From contig DATILL010000125.1 in assembly GCA_035476575.1 (NCBI GenBank), forward strand, positions 1-57,407: a stretch of DNA of 57,407 bases, read 5' to 3'. This document shows, in pieces, positions 17,656 to 26,205 of this stretch (positions within the stretch are counted from its first letter, which is position 1; the number at the start of each line of letters is the position of its first letter). This stretch comes from DATILL01 sp035476575 (lineage in GTDB: Bacteria > Actinomycetota > Actinomycetes > Mycobacteriales > JACQDL01). The notes beneath the pieces were generated by a model. That model was not told the origin of the DNA. It saw only the letters and a list, made by a program, of their open reading frames with translations, and searched no databases. Position numbers and translations under genes: made by a program.

Positions 17656-18222
17656 TCAGTGGGTGAGCAGCAAGCTGTCGACGAGGCCGGTGGTGGAAGA
17701 GATGGGGGTGCCCAGCAGGCAGCCGATGACGCTGGCGATGTAGCTGACACCAGAGGTGATCTTGGTGGCGGTGTCGCCAGTGTGACGTCCGGCGGTGACC
17801 ATGCCGGTGAACACGACGGTCTGGCCAACGATGGTGGGCGCGGCCCAGGTGATGGTGCTGGTGCCGCCGGTGGCGTCGTTCCAGGTGAGGGTTTCGATCG
17901 TCGCTGGTCCGGCAGTGACCGGGATGCAGGCGAGTGTCAGGGTCACGGTCTCGGTGCCGGTCGCGGTCGAGCCGACCACGCAGGTGCTGTAGTTGTTGGT
18001 GCCGGTCACCGTGACCGTCTGTGGCGTGAGGGTAACCGCGGGAGAGAACGTACGGGTGAAGGTGCCCAGGCATTCGGCGTCGATGCTCACCGCGGCTGCA
18101 GGGGATGCCGGGTAGATCATGGCGGTGAGAGGTAGGAGAAGGGCGGCCAGCGTGAGCGGCCATCGGGAGAGGCGCCAGAATCGCCTGGACTTCGGCTGGG
18201 TCTGCGGTTCATTGCGTGGCAT
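17656..18222 (-). CDS. Secreted beta-rich protein of unknown function
   Basis: The ATG at 18,222 follows GAGGACC and gives 188 residues; a longer frame upstream lacks support. Residues 12-47 form a signal peptide (RRFWRLSRWPLTLAALLLPL to SPAAA). The mature part is almost entirely Thr/Val/Ser/Ile strands, with cysteines in EC, STC, LAC and GCL, which probably form two disulfides. There is no catalytic motif and no wall-anchor signal. It resembles many small secreted actinobacterial proteins that I cannot place in a family. Confidence 0.6.
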   Translation of the reverse strand: MPRNEPQTQPKSRRFWRLSRWPLTLAALLLPLTAMIYPASPAAAVSIDAECLGTFTRTFSPAVTLTPQTVTVTGTNNYSTCVVGSTATGTETVTLTLACIPVTAGPATIETLTWNDATGGTSTITWAAPTIVGQTVVFTGMVTAGRHTGDTATKITSGVSYIASVIGCLLGTPISSTTGLVDSLLLTH

Positions 18223-18283
18223 GTTCGTCAGGTCCTCGCTTGTGTGGCGGGGCTGCGGCCTGGATGCCGCCTCTCCGCAGTCG

Positions 18284-18359
18284 TGAAATGGCGTCGGCTT
18301 TGTAGCCGGCGTCCCCCGAGTGTGAACGGCGTCCCCCGAGCGTGAACGGCCGCATTTCA
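18284..18359. repeat. Tandem 20-bp repeat inside a larger inverted repeat
   Basis: Two adjacent copies of ggcgtcccccgagygtgaac occupy 18,308-18,327 and 18,328-18,347, differing at one base. Immediately before them, cggctttgtagccg can form a hairpin. The whole block is bounded by tgaaatg (18,284) and its inverted copy catttca (18,353). It lies upstream of the secreted-protein gene. It may be a regulator-binding array or the scar of a small mobile repeat. The rest of 18,223-18,660 shows no convincing gene. Confidence 0.6.
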
Positions 18360-18660
18360 TAACCGCAACCAGCTCAGTGTGCGCCCGTTGCCTGGGGATG
18401 ACAATGTTAAATATTCACCAGGTGGAGGGTCCCACCTGCCACGGCGGTAGGGTGATGCTGCTCGAGCAGGGCCCGCCTGACGCCGTGACCGATGACACCA
18501 AGATCTGGGAGTCGGCGTACAACCTCGTGCTGGCCGAGGTTGTACGCCACGCTGCTGTGCGCGTGGTGGACGGGCCTCGACGAGGGCCTCACCATCGTGG
18601 TCGGACGCACCCATCCAACGCACCCAATCCCCTGGTGCATGTCAACGAACTGGCACACTG

Positions 18661-18894
18661 ATGATGGCCGTAAACGAGGCCGCGACCATCACTCTCTTCT
18701 GCGCGGCGGGTGGTTCGTGCCGTCTGGAGGTCGCGACCACGACGGACGTGATCACCTGCGACGTGCGGGACCCGCGCGTGTTCAGCGGCTTGTCCACCAT
18801 GGGCTTGGAGGACGAGAACCTGCGGTGGGTCCACGAATTCTCGGACCGCGCTGAGGTTGGAAACGACAGGGGCGAGGGGTCATCCGGGTCGTGA
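18661..18894 (+). CDS. Possible small hypothetical protein
   Basis: This 77-residue frame starts with two adjacent ATG codons and reads MMAVNEAATITLFCAAGGSC, then LEVATTTDVITCDVRDPRVF. It has two cysteines, mixed beta/helix character and no motif that I recognise. No strong ribosome-binding site precedes it. It lies in a region of decayed sequence. It may equally be a chance frame. Confidence 0.25.
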   Translation: MMAVNEAATITLFCAAGGSCRLEVATTTDVITCDVRDPRVFSGLSTMGLEDENLRWVHEFSDRAEVGNDRGEGSSGS

Positions 18895-19029
18895 TGACCG
18901 CGACGCGCGGTGAGCTGCTCAGCGCGTCTTGTGCGCAATCGCCAACTGGGTCAATGAACCGCTTGGCCGCCGGGAAGTAGCTCAACGACCTCATAACCCG
19001 ATGACGGGCCCATCTGTGGCCTGTCCTCG

Positions 19030-19392
19030 AGGGTTCTGTCGGCGATGCGTGGACGTCGCCGTCTAGTAGTTGTCGTGGATCTGAGGCGTGGAGAAAGGTG
19101 CGGGTGAGGCCGGTCCGGGCGTCGAACGGCGCGATCCGGCCGTACACCTCATCGGTGCCGTTGTTGTCCTTGTTGAGCTGGGACGGGAGGACGACGAGGT
19201 CGAAGTCGGCGCTGAGCCCGCTCCCCGCGCGGAGGCTCCTATGTCGGTTACGCGGAGGACGAAGAGATCGTCGTCCTCGGGGCCCGGGCTGACGCTCGAG
19301 TCGGCTCCGACCACAATGGCCGAGAGAACGGGTTGCTGGGGCGTCGATGATCGCCTAGGCGTCCTGCTGGCTCCGGGGTCGCTGGTGGCCAT
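19030..19392 (-). pseudogene. Frameshifted hypothetical gene beside the TIR-STAND gene
   Basis: An ATG at 19,392 with GAGGAG upstream opens MATSDPGASRTPRRSSTPQQ, then VLSAIVVGADSSVSPG and DDLFVLRVTDIG. Around 19,210 the coding signal moves to another frame, which reads ADFDLVVLPSQLNKDNNGTD, EVYGRIAPFDARTGLTRTFL and HASDPRQLLD. Both halves look like genuine protein and together would make about 115 residues. I do not recognise the family. It is on the same strand as the TIR-NB-ARC-TPR gene and starts 165 bases after its stop, so it may once have belonged to the same unit. Confidence 0.45.
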
Positions 19393-19557
19393 GGTGGTCT
19401 CCTCGTCGTGTGGTGGGTCCTGTGACGGGGGTTGACGGTCGCAGCCGTCAGCGACAGCCAGGCGACAGTTCGGCGGCGGTCGGTCGGTTGCGCGGATTCG
19501 GGGACAACAGACCGGCTGGTTCGGGCGTATGGCGTGTCGGGGCGCCATGTGGGGGTG

Positions 19558-22455
19558 TTATGCCGGGAGTGGTGGGCTGGTGGGGCTGTCGAGGGCGGTG
19601 AGCCGGGCGCGGATGTCGGTGGCGGTGACGTCGTCGGCGATGAAGGTGTCGAGGACGGTGAGGATGTGCAGGGCGTGCTGCCAGTACTGGCGGGCCTGGT
19701 CGGGGTGGCCGAGGGTGTGATGGGCGTGGGCGAGGCCGTCGTGGGCGCGGGCCTGGTCGGGGGGTTGGTCGAGGTCGCAGGCGAGGGTGAGGGCCTGCTG
19801 GTACGCGGTGAGAGCCTGCTCGGGGTGGCCGGTGGCGTGGTGGGTGCGGCCGAGCCCGAGGTGGCCTTCGAGCTGCCAGTTGCGGTTGCCGATCTCGCGG
19901 GCGAGTTCCAGGACTCGCGTGTAGCAGTCGGCCGCTGCGCCGTACCGGCCCTGCCGCCGGTGGATGTGGCCGAGGCCGGTCAGCGCGTTGAGCTCGCCGG
20001 TGCGGTTGCCGGTGGCCCGGGCCGCCTCCACCGCCTGGGTGTAGCAGTCGGCGGCCAGGTCGTACCGGCCCTGTGCGTTGTGGATGTGGCCGAGGCCGGT
20101 CAGTGCGTCGAGTTCGCCGGTGCGGTTGCCGGTGGCCCGGGCTGTCCGCAACGCTTGGGTGTAGCAGTCGGCGGCCGGGCCGTGCCGTCTCTGCACGTGG
20201 TGGACCCAGCCGAGGCCGGTCAGCGCGGTGAGTTCGCAGGCGCGGTTGCTGGTGGCTCGGGCCTTCTCAAACGCCTGGGTGAGGCAGTCGGCGGCCGGGC
20301 CGTACCGTCCCTGCATGTAGTGGACGCGTCCGAGGCCGGTCAGCGCGGCGAGCTCGCAGGTGCGGTGGCCGGTGGCCCGGGCCGTCTGCAATGCCTCGGT
20401 GTAGCAGTCGGCCGCGGGACCGTACCGTCCCTGCGCGTGGTGTGCCCAGCCGAGGCCGTTCAGCGCGTTGAGCTCGCCGGTGCGGTTGCCGGTGGCCTGG
20501 GCTGCCTGCAACGCCTGGGTGTAGCAGTCGGCCGCGGGACCGTACCGTCCCTGCAGGCGGTGGATGTAGCCGAGGTTGGTCAGGGCGGTGGTCTGGGCGT
20601 CATGATCGCGGGTGGTGCGGGCGGCGGTCAGGGCGTGCTGGTGCAGGGTGTGGGCGTCGGTGTGGCGGCCGCGGGTGCGCAGGTGGCGGTGCAGGGTGGC
20701 GGACTGGTGGGTGGTGTGGCCGGGCCGGTGGGCGGTGGCGTGGCGGGCGGTGGCGAGCAGGTTTGCCAGCTCGGCGTCCAGCCAGGCCACGGCCGCCGCC
20801 TCATCGGGTAGGTGCGGGGTGGCGGTCGTGGCCGGTTGGGTGGGGCGGGGCAGGTGGTCGGCGTCGTAGGGGTAGGCCAGGCCAGCCGCGTGGGTGGTGG
20901 CGTGGGCGTAGTGGTCGAAAAGCCGATTCAGCGCGGCACGCCGGTCGGTGGCGGTGCGGGTGCCTGCGGTGGTGGCGTAGGCGCGGACCAGGTCGTGGAA
21001 CCGGTACCGGCCGGGGGTGGGCTGGTCGAGGAGGTTGACCTGCTCCAGGCCGTCGAGGAGCCGCCCGGCGTGCGCGGCGCTGCTGTCGAGCAGGGCGGCG
21101 GTGGCGTACGGCTCGTATTCCACGCCCGGGTGCACCCCGAGCACCGCGAACGCGTCCTGCTGGTCGGCGGGAAGCTGCTGGAAGGATACGGCGAACGCGG
21201 CGGCGACGCTGCGTTCCCCGTCGTCAAGCTCCGCGAGCCGGCCCTGGGTGGCCTGGAGTTTCCCCAGGAGTGTCGGCCCGGTCCAGGTTCTGCTGGCGCG
21301 TAGCCGGGCGGCGGCGATCCGCACCGCCAGCGGCAGCAGCCCGCACGAGCGGACGATCGCCTCGATGGTCTGCTCGTCGCCGGGGTCGCAGCCGGGACCG
21401 GCCACGGCCCGGAACAGCCGCACCGCATCCTCCACCGGAAGGATGTCCAAGGTCAGGTGGTCGGCATCGTCCAGCCCGGCCATCCGGCGGCGGCTGGTGA
21501 CGATCACCAGGCAGCCGGGGGTGCCGGGCAGCAACGGCCGGACCTGCGTTTCGTCGCGGGCGTTGTCCAGCACGACCAGCACCCGACGCCGGGCCAGCAC
21601 GCTGCGGTACAGCCCAACCCGGGCCTCCAGACCAGGCGGGATCTGTGGGCCGGGCACCCCCAGCCCACGCAGCAGCGTCTCCAACGCCGCCGCCGGGTCC
21701 GTCGGGGCCCGGCCGCTGTAGCCGTGCAGGTCCACGAACAGCGACCCGTCCGGGTACCGGCCGGCTTCGGTCAACCGGTGCGCCGCCAGCACGGCCAACG
21801 CGGTCTTGCCGATCCCCGCCATCCCGTCCACCGCGGAGACCACCAACGTCCGCGCGATGCCCTCGTGGGGTTGGAGTAGCCGGGCCAGCTCCTCCTGGCG
21901 GCCGGTGAAGCACCCGGTGGCGGCTGGGAGCTGGTTCGGCACCGGCCACCCCGCCGTCGACGGCCGGGCCGCCGTCGCAGCCCCAAGTTCCGGGTCCAGG
22001 TCGGCCAGCTCGGCGACCAGCCGAGCCAGGTCCGCCTCAGCGTCGCGGTGCCGCAGGCGGCGGAACTGGCACCGACCCAACGCCGCAAGCTCACCCGGCA
22101 GGTCCGCCTCGGTCGGCATCTGCGCGCCGTCGGTGACCACTGGGACCACCCGCACCCCCGCGGCGAACGCCGCCACCAGCTCCCGCCGGATCCAGTCGGC
22201 CGGGTCATCAATGCGACGCCCACCATTCGGGCCGGTCGCCGCAAGCCACCGGGTGCCGATCACCGACAGCACCACCCGCGCCCGCCGCACCCGGTCGAGC
22301 AGGTGCTCCACGAAGTCCGCCCCGGCCGGGATCGACGCACTGTCCAAGAACACCAGCTCCGGACCGAAACAGCGGGACAGCTCCGCATGCAGCAACGCCC
22401 CATAGCTGTAGCTGTCCTCACCCCGGTAGCTGATGAACACCCCACCACACACCAC
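19558..22455 (-). CDS. TIR-NB-ARC-TPR signalling protein (STAND NTPase)
   Basis: A 965-residue protein starting at GTG behind GAGGAG. Residues 3-155 form a TIR domain: VFISYRGEDSYSYGALLHAE, VFLDSASIPAG, and W88-x3-E92 in DWIRRELVAAF, where TIR NADases have the catalytic glutamate. Residues 180-480 form an NB-ARC ATPase with Walker A GMAGIGKT (211-218), Walker B VLVVLDN (292-298), the VTSRRRMAGL sensor and CGLLPLAV. Residues about 600-940 are TPRs of 40 residues with the consensus GRYGPAADCYTQAL. Bacterial TIR-STAND proteins are known or suspected anti-phage sensors that deplete NAD when triggered. The role here is inferred from architecture alone. Confidence 0.9.
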   Translation of the reverse strand: MVCGGVFISYRGEDSYSYGALLHAELSRCFGPELVFLDSASIPAGADFVEHLLDRVRRARVVLSVIGTRWLAATGPNGGRRIDDPADWIRRELVAAFAAGVRVVPVVTDGAQMPTEADLPGELAALGRCQFRRLRHRDAEADLARLVAELADLDPELGAATAARPSTAGWPVPNQLPAATGCFTGRQEELARLLQPHEGIARTLVVSAVDGMAGIGKTALAVLAAHRLTEAGRYPDGSLFVDLHGYSGRAPTDPAAALETLLRGLGVPGPQIPPGLEARVGLYRSVLARRRVLVVLDNARDETQVRPLLPGTPGCLVIVTSRRRMAGLDDADHLTLDILPVEDAVRLFRAVAGPGCDPGDEQTIEAIVRSCGLLPLAVRIAAARLRASRTWTGPTLLGKLQATQGRLAELDDGERSVAAAFAVSFQQLPADQQDAFAVLGVHPGVEYEPYATAALLDSSAAHAGRLLDGLEQVNLLDQPTPGRYRFHDLVRAYATTAGTRTATDRRAALNRLFDHYAHATTHAAGLAYPYDADHLPRPTQPATTATPHLPDEAAAVAWLDAELANLLATARHATAHRPGHTTHQSATLHRHLRTRGRHTDAHTLHQHALTAARTTRDHDAQTTALTNLGYIHRLQGRYGPAADCYTQALQAAQATGNRTGELNALNGLGWAHHAQGRYGPAADCYTEALQTARATGHRTCELAALTGLGRVHYMQGRYGPAADCLTQAFEKARATSNRACELTALTGLGWVHHVQRRHGPAADCYTQALRTARATGNRTGELDALTGLGHIHNAQGRYDLAADCYTQAVEAARATGNRTGELNALTGLGHIHRRQGRYGAAADCYTRVLELAREIGNRNWQLEGHLGLGRTHHATGHPEQALTAYQQALTLACDLDQPPDQARAHDGLAHAHHTLGHPDQARQYWQHALHILTVLDTFIADDVTATDIRARLTALDSPTSPPLPA
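19920..20580 (-). repeat. Near-identical 120-bp TPR-coding repeats
   Basis: Six to seven units of 120 bases encode successive TPRs. Each contains variants of gtgtagcagtcggccgc and gcggttgccggtggcc on the plus strand. The units resemble one another much more than the surrounding coding sequence does. This suggests recent duplication or ongoing homogenisation within the gene. Confidence 0.75.
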
Positions 22456-22784
22456 GGCAGCTCCTCGGGGAGGACATCACCCATACCAACCGTAGCCACC
22501 CGACCGCCACCACCAGCCGACCCCAGCTCTTTTGGCCAGGAAATGCCTCTCATGGCCAGGAAATGCCCTGTCCGTACAACGGTTCCGAATGGGAAGACCG
22601 TCGCTGCCGTCCAGTGGGGAGCAGTCGCGCTCGTCGACGCGGCTGGTGCCAGCTTGGGGTGGCCCCGCCTACCAACACCCGGTCTCACCGCCCAGAGCGC
22701 TACCGCATCCCCCGCAGAGACCGGTCCTTCCGCCTGGCACTGGCCGGTGAGCCTGTCCGGGCGCGACACGGGGCGCGGACAGCA
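22456..22784. other. Upstream region of the TIR-STAND gene, no gene seen
   Basis: This stretch holds the presumed promoter of the minus-strand TIR-NB-ARC-TPR gene. A short repeat (tggccaggaaatgcc) occurs at 22,532 and again at about 22,553. No coding signal is convincing. Confidence 0.4.
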
Positions 22785-22905
22785 CGGGACGGGCGTCGGG
22801 TACGTCGGACGTGATCGATGCGGCGGCGGTGCTGGCGGCCGCGCGTCGTGGCGATCTGGTCATCACCAGCGATGCCTTCGCACGGCTGCGCGGTATCCGC
22901 CGCCA
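22785..22905 (+). pseudogene. PIN-domain toxin fragment
   Basis: The frame reads GRASGTSDVIDAAAVLAAAR, then RGDLVITSDAFARLR. This is the C-terminal signature of a PIN-domain (VapC/PilT-type) RNase: TSDVIDA carries a conserved acidic residue and VITSD the last one. The first half of the domain is absent and the frame is lost afterwards. It is a stump of a toxin-antitoxin locus. Confidence 0.5.
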
Positions 22906-22953
22906 CGGCTGCGGGCTCTTAGCCGTGAGGACATCCACGGAAGGACTGCGGTC

Positions 22954-23709
22954 ATGCCAAGCCAGCTCGACAAATACCCCATCCGCACAGCGACCCTGCC
23001 GCCGGCGGTCTTCCGCCACTGGCGGCACTCTCAGGAAGAGGACCGGGACGGTGTGGAGGTGTACCACACCGACGACTTCCCGTTCCCACCGGCGTTCGGC
23101 CGGGACGGCTTTGAGATCTGCTCGGACGGGCGGTTCGTCCAGGAGGACATCGGTCCGGCCGACGAGATCATCCGGACTCCGGGACACTGGGCACTGCTGG
23201 CACCACGGCGAGTTGGGGTGTCCCTGGACGGCGGCACCGGAACGCCCCGGCGGTTCGTCTTCGACATCGTCGACGTCGATGACTCCACCCTGCGGATCCG
23301 CCGGTTCACCCGGCACGCCGGACCCACCGAGGCCGGCGAGGGCGCGGCGGACGAGGCCCGGGCGGTAGACCTTCTGGCCCGGCCGCCGGCGTCGACGTTC
23401 CGGCTCATCGACTTTGAGGAGGCGAAGATCCTGAGCCTCCTGACGTTTCCGGGCCAGTTCGTCCTCCAGGTCAGCGGCCTGAAGCCGTACGCCGACATGA
23501 AGGTCAGCCTGGAGCCGGTGGTGTACATCCGGCAGCCGGAGTATTGGGAGATCGAGGTGGTGGGCTCACTGTCCGGCATCGGGCTGCCGGTCGACACGCC
23601 GTACACCGTCTCCCTCCCGCTCGCCGGTAGCATCGGCTCCATCGGGATCGACGTGGTCGGCGCCACCACGTTCCAGCGGTTCGACATCTTGCCCGGCAAC
23701 ACCCAGTAG
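22954..23709 (+). CDS. Conserved hypothetical protein, lipocalin-like N-terminal half
   Basis: A 251-residue protein from ATG 22,954, preceded by GGAAGGA. The N-terminal half contains FRHWRHSQEEDRDGVEVYHT, FPPAFGRDGFEICSDGRF, PGHWALLAPRRVGVSL and DDSTLRIRR. This W...HS.EED / GRDGFE / G.W pattern is shared with a group of small actinobacterial proteins that look lipocalin-like. The C-terminal half (from about residue 140) has alternating beta strands and no motif that I know. There is no signal peptide. It may act as a cytosolic ligand-binding protein; function is unknown. Confidence 0.6.
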   Translation: MPSQLDKYPIRTATLPPAVFRHWRHSQEEDRDGVEVYHTDDFPFPPAFGRDGFEICSDGRFVQEDIGPADEIIRTPGHWALLAPRRVGVSLDGGTGTPRRFVFDIVDVDDSTLRIRRFTRHAGPTEAGEGAADEARAVDLLARPPASTFRLIDFEEAKILSLLTFPGQFVLQVSGLKPYADMKVSLEPVVYIRQPEYWEIEVVGSLSGIGLPVDTPYTVSLPLAGSIGSIGIDVVGATTFQRFDILPGNTQ

Positions 23710-23924
23710 AGGCCGCGACGGCAGCGGAGCGGTTGGCCCGGGCGGGCATCCGGGTCGGCCCGGCGCCTGCGCGGGGTGAAAGCGTCCGGGACGAGCAGCC
23801 GGTCAACGGTGCTCCCTGTCCAGCGGCCTGACCTTGGCTCCGTGGCACGCACCTCAGGATGGGTGTCCGTGCCACGGGGCCAAGCTCATCTACCGGCACG
23901 TCGCCGGACAACCGCCTACGCAGC

Positions 23925-24097
23925 AAGGTGACCAGCGTGGACCTGCCCGACCCCCAACGCCCTTCACGATGAACGACCGCGCTTTCGGTCAACCCGTCCG
24001 AGCTGCGCCCAGGCCGGGTGAGCTGCTCCAACAGCCGGTAGAGATGCTTGGCCAGGATCTCGCGGGCCAACGCGTCACGGGTCTCGTCAACCCGGCC
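23925..24097 (-). pseudogene. KAP-type P-loop NTPase fragment
   Basis: The minus frame reads AREILAKHLYRLLEQLTRP and then AVVHREGRWGSGRSTLVTLL followed by RRRLSGDV. GRWGSGRST is a Walker A motif of the KAP family (usual form GxWGSGKST), and the preceding helix fits. Nothing downstream matches the family, so only the N-terminal portion survives. KAP NTPases are membrane-associated and often found in defence islands and mobile elements. Confidence 0.5.
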
Positions 24098-24228
24098 CGG
24101 ACCACCGGGGTACCCGCCGGTACAGCGCGGACGACCTGGGCCGGATCCGCCGGATCGGCCAGCTCCTCGTCGCTGGCCTGAACCTCGCCGGCAGCGGGGT
24201 GGCGAGCGGCCGCGGCAGGCTGGCCGGC

Positions 24229-24504
24229 ATGGTGGAGGACCCGTTGGAGCGGCTGCGGGGGCTGTGCCTGGCCTTGCCTGAGACGACCGAGCGGTTCTGG
24301 TGCGCCGCGCCGCCCGGCGTGCGGGAGGAGCTGGTCGCCACCGGCCCTGAACGGTACTTCCGGCCACCGTACGGCGGCCAGCGCGGCTGGCTGGGCGTAT
24401 ATCTGGATGTACTGGCCGACTGGGACGAGATCGCCGAGATCGTCACCGACGCCTACCGGACGATCGCTCCCAAGCGGCTGCTCGCCGAGCTCGACCAGCC
24501 CTGA
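24229..24504 (+). pseudogene. MmcQ/YjbR-like gene with internal deletion
   Basis: The protein begins MVEDPLERLRGLCLALPETT, the usual opening of MmcQ/YjbR-like proteins. It then goes directly to ERFWCAAPPGVREELVATGP, ERYFRPPYGGQRGWLGVYLD, DWDEIAEIVTDAYRTIAPKR. The central strands normally found between ALPE and the WCAAPPG segment (about 40 residues) are missing, yet the frame is preserved. The family folds like a DNA-binding CyaY-like domain. With 91 residues instead of about 120-130, this product probably does not fold normally. It could still be translated. Confidence 0.55.
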
Positions 24505-24847
24505 CGGGCCACGGCCACGTCGCCCTCGACCTAGGGCAGTGCCGCAGAGGTCCGTGGGCATCGCCGCCTTGAGGAGTTTGGCGTCGTAGGTTCAGCGGAA
24601 GGGTTCGGCGGCCTGGTTTGTGGGCCTGGATGAGATTGTCCTTGTCCCGGACACCCACGGCGGCGGGTTCGGGTATCCAGGGTTGTTCGAGGACGGCGTC
24701 GTAGATGGCGCGCATCTTGCCGTGGTCGTGTTGAGCCGCGGTGGCGGCGTATTCACCGAGCTCGATCAGCTCAGCGCGCGACGGATCCTTCAGACCGGGC
24801 ACAAGAAGATCTAACCGCGGTCCAAACCGGACGATCGGCACTGACAC
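24443..24847 (-). CDS. Uncertain hypothetical protein
   Basis: The N-terminal 75 residues look protein-like: LDLLVPGLKDPSRAELIELG, EYAATAAQHDHGKMRAIYDA, VLEQPWIPEPAAVGVRDKDN. The rest is Arg/Pro-rich and overlaps the MmcQ-like gene, so the true end may be nearer 24,600 with a frameshift. No family is recognised and no ribosome-binding site is evident. It may be a fragment. Confidence 0.35.
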   Translation of the reverse strand: MSVPIVRFGPRLDLLVPGLKDPSRAELIELGEYAATAAQHDHGKMRAIYDAVLEQPWIPEPAAVGVRDKDNLIQAHKPGRRTLPLNLRRQTPQGGDAHGPLRHCPRSRATWPWPVRAGRARRAAAWERSSGRRR

Positions 24848-24991
24848 ACCAAAACGGCCACACCGCGACCGGCCAAGTCACAGACTGTCACCCACCTGCC
24901 ACGAATATGACCCGTCCAGGACGTGAATGTCACGTTTGAGCCGGATACGATGGTCGCCTTGGCTTCTCGACGACCGTGAAAAGGAGTGGTC

Positions 24992-25546
24992 ATGTCTGAG
25001 CGACCCGACAACCTCCAGGACAGGAACATCTCGGCCGTTTTCAACATTCTCGACTCGAACCAGAGCGGATCAATAGCCGCGGAGGACTTCGACCTGATCG
25101 GCAGGCGGGTTTGCGAGCTGTTCGGCGTCGCTGTGGACAGTGACAACGGTCGACAGGTCTGCGACGGCTACAACGCATGGTGGAACCAGCTTCGGGTGGA
25201 CCTTGACATCGACAACGACGGCCAAGTCACCATGGCGGAGTTCGCTGCCTTCTACAAAGGGGGTCGGGGCGATCCCGAGACGTACTTCAGTACGCACATA
25301 GGCCCGGCGGCTAGGATCGTAGCCGAAATGCTCGACACCGACAATGACGGTTACATCAGTCAGGATGATTATCTGAAGCTACTGGCGGGCATAACGGACC
25401 CGCAGGCCGCGTTGGCTGGTTTCCGGCAGCTCGACACCGACGGCGACGGGCAGGTCAGCGTGGCCGAGCTTCAAGCTGGTATACAACAGCTGATGCTCGG
25501 CACCGAACCCTCGGCACCGGGTACCTCAATGCTGGTCGAACACTGA
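24992..25546 (+). CDS. Four-EF-hand calcium-binding protein
   Basis: A 184-residue soluble protein. The ATG at 24,992 has AAGGAG at ideal spacing. Four EF-hand loops are readable: 21-32 (DSNQSGSIAAED), 72-83 (DIDNDGQVTMAE), 115-126 (DTDNDGYISQDD) and 148-159 (DTDGDGQVSVAE). Loops 2-4 have canonical Asp/Asn ligands and a Gly at position 6. Loop 1 is near canonical, ending in Asp instead of Glu. Layout and length match calerythrin-type sarcoplasmic calcium-binding proteins of actinomycetes, which buffer calcium. It stands alone with its own promoter region. Confidence 0.92.
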   Translation: MSERPDNLQDRNISAVFNILDSNQSGSIAAEDFDLIGRRVCELFGVAVDSDNGRQVCDGYNAWWNQLRVDLDIDNDGQVTMAEFAAFYKGGRGDPETYFSTHIGPAARIVAEMLDTDNDGYISQDDYLKLLAGITDPQAALAGFRQLDTDGDGQVSVAELQAGIQQLMLGTEPSAPGTSMLVEH

Positions 25547-25643
25547 GGGTTTCCCAGAGGGGGTTTCTCAGCAGGTGAGGTAGCCGTGTTCGAGGTGGGC
25601 GGGGACGAGCTTGGCCCGCCAACCCGCATGCTCGCGATGTCTC

Positions 25644-25952
25644 TCAGCCGGCCTCCTCCACCTGCACGCCACCGGCGCGGATGGCGGCGAACAGCCGCTC
25701 CGGGTCCCAGCCCGGCTCCATCTCCTCGAGCAGCTCGGCCGCCTGGCCCAGGTCGAGGGTGGCGGCCTGGGTGCCGTCGTTGACCCGGACCTGGTAGGTG
25801 GTGAAGGTTGGCCGTCCAGCGCCGACGGCAACGGTGCCCGGCCGCGACTGGTGGGCCACCACCGTCGCGTTGACCTTCCGGCCGGCGCCAGCGCTGGGGT
25901 TGACGAGATCCTCGATCGCGGCGGCGATCCGTTGCGCATCGTCTCCGAGCAT
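25644..25952 (-). CDS. Small conserved hypothetical protein
   Basis: A 102-residue acidic soluble protein. The ATG is preceded by AAGGAGAAGAGAA. The N-terminus DDAQRIAAAIEDLVN is helical, the middle KVNATVVAHQSRPG to FTTYQVRVNDGTQAATLDLG is beta, and the end has an acidic helix with WDPERLFAAIRAGGV. No cysteines, signal peptide or known motif are seen. It is flanked by intergenic DNA on both sides. The good ribosome-binding site and consistent composition make it a likely gene. Confidence 0.6.
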   Translation of the reverse strand: MLGDDAQRIAAAIEDLVNPSAGAGRKVNATVVAHQSRPGTVAVGAGRPTFTTYQVRVNDGTQAATLDLGQAAELLEEMEPGWDPERLFAAIRAGGVQVEEAG

Positions 25953-26205
25953 TTCTCTTCTCCTTCGCCTGGGTCGGAGGTCATCGTCGCCGACCTCACG
26001 GGCCCGCGGGGTCGACAGCTACATCTTGCTCGCTCGTACATCTTGCTCGCTTGCCCGGCCGTGTGGGGGTCTGCGGGTGGCGGGACGGCGGGCGCCTGCC
26101 GGACGATCACCCCCGAGCGACAGGCCGGGAACTGACTCGGTGCCCTGTATCGTTCCTTCCAGGAAACACGCCATGTAATCGTGTAACTCGATGGAGTGGG
26201 TCGGC

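Noticed and set aside
19558..20600. A CRISPR array suggested by regularly spaced repeats
   Set aside because: Units are 120 bp, in frame, and encode TPR helices inside one long gene; the spacing and lack of unique spacers exclude CRISPR.
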